Origin: Triglochin maritima | Lineage: Eukaryota; Streptophyta; Magnoliopsida; Alismatales; Juncaginaceae | DNA length: 64,000 bases | Direction: 5' to 3' | Assembly (NCBI GenBank): GCA_963682175.1 | Contig: OY821782.1 | Span: 30,215,741-30,279,740, forward strand | Part shown: one piece after another, positions 53,907-62,573 of the stretch | Layout of the letters: the number at the start of each line of letters is the position of its first letter | Numbering within the stretch: position 1 is the stretch's first letter | Position numbers and translations under genes: made by a program | Notes under the pieces: generated by a model | The model's input: only the letters and a program-made list of their open reading frames with translations | What the model was told of the DNA's origin: nothing | Databases searched by the model: none

Positions 53907-53924
53907 TGGCGCCGTTGCCGGGGA
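53907..53924 (+). promoter_or_regulatory. Primer binding site of G5, tRNA-Asp
   Basis: TGGCGCCGTTGCCGGGGA, an exact 18-base complement to the 3' end of plant tRNA-Asp, six bases after the LTR. Confidence 0.93.
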
Positions 53925-54969
53925 GGTGCCAGTCCAGACTCTTGTTTGGACGATTCGAGTGGATTTAATTTTTGTCTTGTAGTTTTCTTTCTTTCATGAG
54001 ACTCACATTGAGAAGGGGAAGCATCTGGTGAAGTTTGGAGGCGGTTTGAGAGAAGAAGACCGCCAATCAGCGGTCTACAACCGCCAACTGGCGGTCTGGT
54101 TGTTTCATTTCACCTCGAAATTTCTTTGGAGTATTTCTTTATATGATATAGTGGTCTGGGACTTAATTTGGCATGTTTTGACTTATAGTTTGTTCCCAGA
54201 TCAATAATCAAACCTCCCTTAAGCAACTTGGACCCTAAAACTCAAAGCAAAAGATTAGGTATTCTTTTTGTTCAGGCCATGCATCATGTATGTGACTTAG
54301 GCATTTAGATTGTCTTTTATCTTAGCTTTATTTTCTGTTGCTGAGAACTGGCGTGAGGTACGCACCTTCTACTCTCATTCATGCATTTCGTATGAACATG
54401 CATTAGTTAGTAGGAAGTGCATTGAAACAAGTGTGAGTTGAGCGTTGTTTGGAGAGTTGATTGCTAGATTTAGGACTCCAAAACGCTACTAAGGAGGGGT
54501 TGTCCCATAAAAGATAAGGTGGGGGATTTCATCACCCTTTCCTTCGCCCCAAAAACCACACTAATCAAGAGACTAATTTTAAAATCAAGTAGACATTGGC
54601 CTTAAGGAATTCGGACGCATTAGGAGAGTGATCCGGTCCTGACCGTCATGACCTGATCGGCGTTGCCCACTTTGTCGATAGTAGGAGAGACGAGATCCCC
54701 GGATCTTGGCTCACTTGCTGGGCTTTGTGGTCCTCGTTGTAGGGAGGTGAGGCGTGTTGAGGCCGTGTGACCTCGCAGTTAGGCGTCGTCTAGCTGTAAG
54801 GACCTATAGCGACCTTAGGATTGCTTGAGCCTTGTTTGCTTGTGTTCTTCTACCTGTACCCATCCGTCGTAGCATAAGGACTTCTTCCCTTCTCTCCTGA
54901 GTCATTCTTTCTCTCCTGTGTTCCCCCGTCTTCTCCTCTACGCACATTCTTTGTTAGAAAAAAAAAGTT
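53925..54969 (+). other. 5' leader of G5
   Basis: About 1 kb between primer site and gag, with a decayed palindrome pair at about 54060-54096 (GACCGCCAATCAGCGGTC, ACCGCCAACTGGCGGT). There are short upstream frames only. The same leader is found, reversed, in G1 and, diverged, in G2 and G3. Confidence 0.6.
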
Positions 54970-57900
54970 TTGTTTTGTGTGTGTGCACCTTTGTGCATGC
55001 TTTCGTGGACACGAGACGAGAGTGGTCATTTGACGAGGAGCGTTGTCAATCCGGCTTCGGTCATCGATTTCTCGACACCTCCCTCCTCTCGTGTCGCACG
55101 TAGTTCGGGTCCAATGGCTGCTAATATCCGTGAGGAGGAGCAGTTGCTGGACCCACCTATTCCACCTGTGCTTCCAGTTGTCGTTCCCATACCTCTTCGT
55201 GATCGATGCTACCCGAGCCGTACCGCTCTACCCTCATGCATCGTATTACCAGAGGCTAATGGGAACCATTTTGAGGTTAAGCCTCAATTCATTTCCATGC
55301 ACCCTCATTTCACTGGGAAAGGTGACCCATATATCTTTCTCAGGGAATTTGAGGAGGTCTGTGCTATGTTCAAGCTGCAACAACTTAGCACAGACTCCAT
55401 CCATCTTAGGCTCGTTCCTTTTGCACTAAAGGATGATGCCAAGAAGTGGTTGTACAGCAACCAGGCGAATTCCTTTAGGACTTGGGATGAGTTTCAATCT
55501 GCATTCCTCAAGAAGTACTTTCCTAATCATCGGACTCAAAAATTGAGGAACGAAATCAATTCGTTCTATCAACATGAGACCGAACCATTTCATGCATATC
55601 TTGAGAGGTTCAAAGAGCTACTATCCTCGTGCCCTCACCATGGCATTGAGTTGTGGCGTCTTTGTCAGATTGTGTATGAGGCTCTTCACATCCCGTCCAG
55701 AACGCTCCTTGAGTCCATGTGTCAAGGAGAGTTCTTGGGAAAGGATGAAAGGAAGGCATGGGCCTTCCTAGAAGACCTCGCTGAGAAAACCATGCATTGG
55801 GAGAGTGTGAGGGAACCACCTGCATCATCTAGTATGGGAGCGAGGATCGCGAATGCAAACTCAACTAGATCGGGTTCCGCATTTCCTATCGATACCACTA
55901 CGGCCACCGAGGCACGCATGGCGGCCTTAATGCGCCGTATGGATTCGATTGAGCTCCAAAACCAGCAAAGTGCACCTCACATGTCCACATCTGGTCCAGT
56001 TCCCTGTCATTCATGTGGTAGGATAGGTCATGTAGAAAGCGAGTGTGAGTCCATTCCTCCTGAGATGGAGCGTGTCAACTCCGTCTATGATAGAGCTAGG
56101 AATGACCCATACTCATCATCTTATAATCCTAGATGGAGGAACCACCCCAATTTTTCATGGAACCAAACTAATGCCCCGGGTGGTCCTCCAAACTCCTCTA
56201 GACCACCTTACCAATCACACCAACCTCCCATGCATGCGCATTCCTATCAGCCACCCCAAGCGCAAACCACCAATCAATCGGGTTTCCCAAATTCCAATAA
56301 TATGGAAACCCGATTCAATTCGCTTGAGACCTTGACTCGTGGACTTGAAAACTCAATGAAAAATTTTATGTCAACCACGAGTCAAGTTCTCACTTCAAAT
56401 CAGCAGACCATCAAATCTCTAGAGCTTCAGATGGGCCAATTGGCTCAGTCTGTACATGAAAGAGAGAGAGGGTCTTTTCCTAACCAGCCTGAGGCTAACC
56501 CCCGCATGTACCAACAACAACAAATGCAAAATGAGAATGTGGTACCTCGGGGGAGGCAAGTGAACCATGTGGAGGAACCTGTTCACCATGTCAATTCCAT
56601 TATGACCTTAAGGAATGGAAAACAGGTTGACAATCATATTTCCTTGCCACACCCACCACCATCTATGCAGCCCCTCCGTGGGAATGGTGGTGAAGAAGAA
56701 GCTGAGGGTGAGGGTAATACACCAAAGCTTTCTTCTCAGGCACAGCAGAAAACCTACCTGCCAAAAGCTCCCTATCCAAGTAGGTTAAACAAAAAGCAGA
56801 GTGACAACATGGACAAGATATTAGAGGTGTTTAAGCAAGTGAAGGTTAACATCCCTTTGTTGGATGTCATCCAACAAATACCTCAATATGCCAAAGTGTT
56901 GAAGGATCTCTGCACAACCAAGAGGAAGACCAATGTTCCTAAGAAAGCATTCTTGGCTGCAAATATCAGCTCACTTTTGTCCAATCCTACCTACATAAAA
57001 TACAAGGACCCGGGGTGTCCTACTATTCAGTGTACGATAGGGGACACTAGATTGAGCAATGTTTTGCTTGATTTAGGATCAGCGGTCAACCTCCTCCCAT
57101 TCTCTGTTTATCAACAGTTGAACTTGGGAGAATTGAAACCAACTAAGATCACCCTCCAATTGGCGGATAGATCCATTCGTATTCCCATGGGGATTATCGA
57201 GGATGTGCTTATCAAAGTTGGAGATTTTATATTTCCAGTCGATTTTGTTGTCCTCGATACCAATCCTGTTGCGAACACCCACTCTCAAATACCTTTGATT
57301 TTGGGTAGACCATTTCTGGCAACCTCCAATGCCTTGATTAATTGTAGAAATGGTCTCATGAAGCTCTCATTCGGTAACATGAGTGTCGAGTTTCATGTGT
57401 TCAACTCTGGTAAGCAACAAGAACCCAAGGATGAACCTTTAAATCTAAATCTCATCCGCCAATTGGAGAAAGCACCGCAAAATCAACGAACACCCCTAAC
57501 CCCAATGCAACCCATTGAGAATGTTCGTGGGCCCAGCAAAAACTCATTGCCTGTCTTCGCAATGCAACAGAGTGAGGTGGCCTCGAACATGAATGTCCAA
57601 AGGGAGTGTTCGTTGCATGATTCAGTTGAGAGTACTAGTGAGAGTGAGACACCTCATCATATGCATATACCAGAAGGTGTCTCTACCTCATGTCTCATGG
57701 CTATTGAGCCATTTGAGCTTCATATTGACTCCAACAAGGACCCACCTATGACCGAGCTTATGCTTGATGATCTAAATGATGGTGGGAGGGCCTTGTTGGA
57801 TGACTTGGGGAGAAGCCCCATTCTTAGTGATGCAGGTCTGCTGCATCCATCGAATGAACTTGAGGAACTCATTCCGATGCACCCGCCTATTGGTTGGAGG

Positions 57901-58104
57901 GTTTTCTTCGATGAGCAATTAAACCCTAGTGAGGCAACGCAACTTCATTCTTTGTTGCCCACACCCGACCAATATCATGAGGGGTTCGAGCCTTTCAGCT
58001 TTGACCTTTCATCCCTCATGACACCTCAGAGTACCAGTGGAGTTTACCCATCTCGGCAAGTCTCTGGTCCTCCTGACTTGATGTTCTCATTTGATGTTCC
58101 TTGA
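54970..58104 (+). CDS. Gag-protease polyprotein of G5 (Athila type, 1,044 codons)
   Basis: This is the intact counterpart of the G1 frame, about 95% alike by eye. ATG at 54970 opens the frame; MLSW (54994) or MAAN (55114) could equally be used. The retrotransposon-gag domain lies at about residues 100-290. The CCHC knuckle is at 346-359 (Cys codon at 56005). The helix region LETLTRGLENSMKNFM is followed by the linker MTLRNGKQVDNHI. The aspartic protease has catalytic DLGS at residue 701 (57070) plus LADRSIRIPMG and ILGRPFLATSNALI. The C-terminal about 210 residues are acidic and S/P/E-rich and end FSFDVP. The role is to form the particle and mature it. Keeping a frame this long open in two independent copies suggests it is under selection or very recently active. 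Confidence 0.94.
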   Translation: MFCVCAPLCMLSWTRDESGHLTRSVVNPASVIDFSTPPSSRVARSSGPMAANIREEEQLLDPPIPPVLPVVVPIPLRDRCYPSRTALPSCIVLPEANGNHFEVKPQFISMHPHFTGKGDPYIFLREFEEVCAMFKLQQLSTDSIHLRLVPFALKDDAKKWLYSNQANSFRTWDEFQSAFLKKYFPNHRTQKLRNEINSFYQHETEPFHAYLERFKELLSSCPHHGIELWRLCQIVYEALHIPSRTLLESMCQGEFLGKDERKAWAFLEDLAEKTMHWESVREPPASSSMGARIANANSTRSGSAFPIDTTTATEARMAALMRRMDSIELQNQQSAPHMSTSGPVPCHSCGRIGHVESECESIPPEMERVNSVYDRARNDPYSSSYNPRWRNHPNFSWNQTNAPGGPPNSSRPPYQSHQPPMHAHSYQPPQAQTTNQSGFPNSNNMETRFNSLETLTRGLENSMKNFMSTTSQVLTSNQQTIKSLELQMGQLAQSVHERERGSFPNQPEANPRMYQQQQMQNENVVPRGRQVNHVEEPVHHVNSIMTLRNGKQVDNHISLPHPPPSMQPLRGNGGEEEAEGEGNTPKLSSQAQQKTYLPKAPYPSRLNKKQSDNMDKILEVFKQVKVNIPLLDVIQQIPQYAKVLKDLCTTKRKTNVPKKAFLAANISSLLSNPTYIKYKDPGCPTIQCTIGDTRLSNVLLDLGSAVNLLPFSVYQQLNLGELKPTKITLQLADRSIRIPMGIIEDVLIKVGDFIFPVDFVVLDTNPVANTHSQIPLILGRPFLATSNALINCRNGLMKLSFGNMSVEFHVFNSGKQQEPKDEPLNLNLIRQLEKAPQNQRTPLTPMQPIENVRGPSKNSLPVFAMQQSEVASNMNVQRECSLHDSVESTSESETPHHMHIPEGVSTSCLMAIEPFELHIDSNKDPPMTELMLDDLNDGGRALLDDLGRSPILSDAGLLHPSNELEELIPMHPPIGWRVFFDEQLNPSEATQLHSLLPTPDQYHEGFEPFSFDLSSLMTPQSTSGVYPSRQVSGPPDLMFSFDVP

Positions 58105-59692
58105 CCAAATGATTATGAGAATATCTTGGTTGATATATATATCTTTAAAAAAGAAAAAAAAACAACAAAAAAAACAACAAAAAAAGAAGAAGTGTGTAAT
58201 AAAAGACTCCTTCAGTGAGCATCGATTGTTGTGGGCCCCAACCCTTGTGTACTTGGGCCCAATCTCTTCACGTATTTATCTCCCTTCTTCAGCTTCTCAC
58301 AGGTTTTGAGGGAATTTGAGTTTGTGTCCATCAACATGACCCTGAACGTCCCTTTGTACTTCATGTTGGTGAGATCTTTCCTTTTTCATGCATGTATCCA
58401 TGTAGTATCTTGTTCACATTCATTGAGGACAATGCATGAAGTAGGTGTGGGGGGTGTTTTACGTGTGTACATAGTCGAGTCTTTTCTTTTGATTTTTTGC
58501 TTTCTTTTGTGTGCATTGTTAGGGTCATGTTAGTGTGCCGCATTTAATATCGATATATCTGCTTGCCATGATCCTTGGGTGACTTGTCTTCTTTTGCTTG
58601 CCTAGTGCTTTAAAATTTTCACATTTCTTTCAAAATCTTCATGTGTTTGCGAAAGAAAATGTTTTTGTGGGTTTTGCGTGTGTTTAGCATGTGCAAAACC
58701 GTTGAGAGGCAAAGTAAAAAGAAAGCTCCCAAAATTGTCTTAAACTTGATGCATTAGGATTTCTAGTTTACTGGCTTTAGGTCTTGTCGAGTCGTTAGGA
58801 TGCACCCTGGTTTTCCCTCAGGGGACGTGTAATCATAGGGTTTCAGTACTCAAACATTTAAAGAAGTCCACCCTGAACCTAGTGAGTCAAATAATTCGTG
58901 TTTGTGAGTATAAGGAAGTTTGTCGTAGTCGAGGGCCCTTAATCTCTTTTTGTGAAACTTAAGCGTAGGGGTTTTGGTTCCCATATAGATAAATAAGTGG
59001 TGTTCTCTCTTCTCGCACGGCTCCTATCACTCGGGAAAGTAGGTCTGAAGGGACTTTGTGCCTGGTGCTTTCGAGTCATCTGACTTGGGATGCGCCGACC
59101 GAACTCCCGTTACACGGGTGGTAGGGATCGCCCTATGTGGAGATTTGGGGGAAGGTGTACATGATAGTGTAAGTCCTCATAGGCAATGATGCACGAAACC
59201 TGACCCTGGGAGAATCAAACACCAACCAATAAAATGCTCCCAAACAAAAAGAAAAAAAAAGAAAAAAAGAAGAAAAAAAAGAAGCAAATAAGAACCAAAA
59301 TGGACTTTACACATTGTATCACATTCAGAAGTTAAGGTTGCCCATGTCTTTCACTTAAGTCCTTAACTAACTCTCACGAACAACTCATTAGGCTAGGTGT
59401 GTGGACGGATTAGATATAGAGAGTCGACCCGTAGTATTACCGCGTCCCATGATCGACAAAATAAGTCCAACGAGTCGTGTAGCTAGATTGATTAATGCAT
59501 CTTGTTCGGATTTTGTGGGTATATCCACTGAAAACCCTCAGGAGACAACACTCCTCCTCCTTGGCGACAAGGAGGTTTAACGGCTTGTTGCACGTGCTAA
59601 GTGCAACCGTGATTCCTACGAAAGTGAGTTAGGATTTCTTGTTTTTCGCATGCTTTTCTCTTTCTTTGTTTTGCTCGGGACTAGCAAAAGTT
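58105..59692 (+). other. 3' non-coding region of G5
   Basis: There are poly-A-rich runs after the stop (58147-58190), then CTCACAGGTTTTGAGGG (58296) and the internal polypurine-like tract (58441). Only a 100-codon frame at 58231-58533 occurs, and it is not kept in G1 or G2, so I do not call it a gene. Confidence 0.6.
58441..58457 (+). promoter_or_regulatory. Second, internal polypurine-like tract of G5
   Basis: GTAGGTGTGGGGGGTGT shares TAGGTGTGGGGG with the terminal tract at 59691. Spacing between them is about 1.25 kb, the same as in G1. Confidence 0.5.
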
Positions 59693-59707
59693 AGGTGTGG
59701 GGGTATT
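59691..59707 (+). promoter_or_regulatory. 3' polypurine tract of G5
   Basis: TTAGGTGTGGGGGTATT, directly before the LTR start at 59708. Confidence 0.82.
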
Positions 59708-61121
59708 TGATTGACATCATTTCATGCTCATATTTGTATCTTATATCCATTATCTTTCACCTAAACAATGCTATGTCACGAGTTTTATGTTTAGTTTTCA
59801 GGAATAAATAGGTTTGAAGAGATGAAGGATAAAAGGACCCAAAAGATGGGAAAAAGGACTGAATTGTGAGATCTGGGGACCAAGATGCAAGGAAGAAGGA
59901 GCTGATTGCAAGACAGAAGGACCTAAGAGCAAAATAGAATACTCCACACCATCATGGGGAGTATTTTACCAATTCGATTCGGGTCGGAGCTCCAACAAGT
60001 CAAGTAACTGCATCAAAGACCAACAATACCAGAATTAAAAGCCCAGAACAAAAATGAGCAGGATCTGAACCATACAGACCGCCAATTAGCGGTCCAAGAC
60101 CGCTAATTGGCGGTCCATTTTGGCCCAAATCCGCTCAAATTTCTCCAGCACATGTATTAGAGGATGTTTAGGCTATTTTTGGTATCTGTTGAGTCCCACA
60201 TCGGGGGATTGTCCCAGATTAGCTTTTTCCATGCCTATAAATAGAACTCTTCACCTCCTATTGTAATCACTCCATATTTTAAGTGGCTATTCTTCCTACT
60301 AGAAGTGAGGCCTTGAAGCACACACTAAAGTAGGAGGATGCTACTTTTAATGTGAGTCATTTTATCAATAAAGTTTTGTGTTTCTTTCATTGTTTGTTTT
60401 ATGCTTCTTTTATTGTTTGTGCATGTTTTAGTTTAATCGTCTTTTAATTCTAGCTTAGTTTTAATATGCTTTCTTTCCATAGTTTAATAATTAGTGTAAT
60501 GTTTAGTGAGTAGTTCCATCCCCTTTGGGGGATGGAGTAGATGTACATACATGCATTAGAGAATGGGATGAATGCTTTAATTTCAATGTGTTGATTAAAC
60601 ATGAATGTATGCTTGCTTGTTTAGGATAGAATTTACAACTTGATGAGTTTTGCCAAAATGATTAGACACCTCTCATGCTTGTTTAGGTTCTGAAATAAAT
60701 AACTTGCATATGTAAATGTTAATCAACTAAGTTGGTGAATAGATTGATAGGTTTTGCCATAACATTTAGACACTTCCTATGCATGATAAACACCACCTTC
60801 ATGTGCTTAAAGAATGTATTCTACACCCACCTCTTTGCATGTGTGCACTCACTCCACCCCTTAGGGGTTTTCCATTCCTGAAATTCCAGCATTCTTGTTT
60901 TGTTCTTAGCTTAGTTCTTATTCCATCGTTTGTTTGTTTCGTTCGCATTTCATACTTCTTAGCGTAGGTTAGTGTAGAGTAGCGTAACCAACTCTCTTCT
61001 CCATTATTTTCGCCACTTGATTTCGTGCAAACAAGAGACTGCTCACCTCCCTGAGGACGACCCGTACTTGCCACCGCTTCATCGCGGCCGTGCACTTGCG
61101 GTTTAATTAAAACGTTCAACA
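59708..61121 (+). repeat. 3' LTR of G5
   Basis: Near-identical to 52487-53900. TATAAATA is at 60236-60243, palindromes at about 60078-60116 and the stem-loop at about 60516. It ends CAACA next to CCAAG. Confidence 0.95.
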
Positions 61122-61126
61122 CCAAG

Positions 61127-62083
61127 TTCGGTCGACCGCCCAGACCTTTTCGGTCGACCGAGTAGCAACATATTTTCGACCGTTTGTTTTGTTGTTTATA
61201 CCCAACGGTCGTATTCATATTATCTCCATATACCCCAAATACATTTATTGTATCGGTCGACCGAGGACCTTGTTCGGTCGACCAAACTTATGTTCCTTGA
61301 CAAACCCAAAGTGCCTGTCGGTTTTCAGTCGACCGTGGACATTGTTTCGGTCGACCGAACCTTAGTCTAAATTGTCAAACGGACGACTGAACAGCCCGAT
61401 CCGGTCGACCAAACTTACTCAGAATTGGGTCCTATCAGTTTTTGTTTTGTGTATCTTACACAATCTTTACCAAATTCATCCCCAACGGCTATAACTCTTT
61501 TGGAGCTTATAAATAAAGTTGTAAAACACATTTTAACACAACTCTCCCACTACTATTTGTCCCCAACATTAGAGAGAGGACTCCAAACACTCCAAGCCTC
61601 AAACCTTCCACGTTTTAGTCTTAAATCCAATTCTCACTCAAGTGTGCTCAAGATTAGAGAGTGTTGTTCCACTACATTGTTGTTCAAGAAGCAAGGGTCT
61701 TGGTGAAAGCCCAAGACAAGAGTATAGACTTCGGTGAGAGACCGAAGTATCCCTCTCGGATTGTGAGAGGAAGAGCCAAGATCGGCGAGGGTTGTTCACG
61801 AGCTTTTAGATTGTAAAGGCGTTCTCTCCCGGCCCGGAACGGGGAGTGGTTAGTGAAGTCATGAGCGGAGCTCGGTGGTCCGAGCGGATCTTGCAAGAGA
61901 GGACTAGGACCCGGGTGGGGGTGCCGAACCTCTATAAAAATCCCCAGACTCCATGTGGTTTGCATTTGTCTTTCCTTACTTGCTTGTTTATTTGTTTAAA
62001 TTCCGTTGCACGTCTTTGATTGTTTAAACAAGTAGGTAATTAACTTAAAAGTGATTAGAATTAGAGACTCTCACGATCCTACA
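61127..62083 (+). repeat. 3' LTR of C2, second part
   Basis: Continues from 52486 after the duplicated CCAAG. It carries a shorter CGGTCGACCG array (61127-61420), TATAAATA at 61508-61515 and the end ATCCTACA. It then returns to LINE sequence at ACATA. Confidence 0.92.
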
Positions 62084-62573
62084 ACATAAACACCATGTTC
62101 CAAAACACGCAATCACAGCTTGGAAGGCCATGACAGGCCGGCTAGTTACGAAGACACTTATGCGACAAAGAGGTGCCCATCATGGCCCGTTATGTGTCCA
62201 CTGTTATAAGGAGTAAGAAGATCTTTCCCATCTCTTTTGGGGTTGTACATTCACAAGGTGCGTGTGGGGATTAGCACTACGGAAGCTTGGGCTGAATACC
62301 GGGATTACAAGGAGTCTTCAGTGCGAGGTTTGTAGGATTCAAAGTACCAATGGAGGCCAAATCAGTAGGGTTACGTCCAAGTGGGCTTTTAATGCCACGA
62401 TCTATGAGTGTTGGCAAGAAAGAAACGGACGAATTTTTGAGGGTGAGACGAGAAGACCGGAGGAGGTATTTGGGCTAGTTAAAGACTTGATCCAGGGGAT
62501 GGGTGAGCGGTTTGGAGAGCTTGCAAAGGACGTTGGGAAACTACGGGAATTCGAGAAAGATTGGAGCTGAGAC
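62084..62573 (+). pseudogene. LINE ORF2 C-terminal part, copy 2 (zinc-binding domain)
   Basis: Continues the ORF2 fragment cut at 48240: HHVPKHAITAWKAMTGRL, a CCHC-like zinc-binding region of plant LINE reverse transcriptase (CVHCYKE, HLFWGCTF), and then SKWAFNATIYECWQERNGRI. One stop codon lies after CYKE (about 62208). It ends at 62570. It retains about 245 bases upstream of 62329 that copy 1 (43167) has lost. Confidence 0.82.

Larger units (their letters stand above)
52487..61121 (+). mobile_element. G5: complete non-autonomous Athila-like Gypsy element (8.6 kb)
   Basis: Two 1,414-bp LTRs, about eight differences by eye, with exact target duplication CCAAG (52482-52486, 61122-61126). The interior has a tRNA-Asp primer site, about 1 kb of leader, one intact gag-protease frame and 1.6 kb of non-coding sequence with an internal and a terminal polypurine tract. 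It is the same family as G1 but in the opposite orientation and a separate insertion. It has no polymerase or integrase, and no sign that these were recently lost, since G1 has the same plan. Confidence 0.95.
48241..62083 (+). mobile_element. C2: SIRE-type Copia element, gag only, split by G5
   Basis: The 5' LTR (48241-49741), initiator-tRNA-Met primer site, broken gag, polypurine tract and 3' LTR (52069-52486 plus 61127-62083) are in order. Flanks GCATA (48236-48240) and ACATA (62084-62088) agree at 4 of 5 positions, and removing the element restores the LINE frame. The interior is only 2.3 kb: after gag there is no protease, integrase, reverse transcriptase or RNase H, so it is a deletion derivative that would need enzymes in trans. 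Gypsy element G5 lies in its 3' LTR (TSD CCAAG). Confidence 0.9.

Noticed and set aside
58231..58533. 100-codon frame after the G5 gag-protease as an env-like gene
   Set aside because: The corresponding stretches in G1 and G2 are in different frames with stops, there is no signal peptide plus transmembrane plan, and the region holds a polypurine-like tract.
62084..62573. An independent 5'-truncated LINE insertion in the DOG1-like gene
   Set aside because: The 3' flank, including the LINE's target duplication and the MULE-2 end, is identical to copy 1, which an independent insertion would not share.
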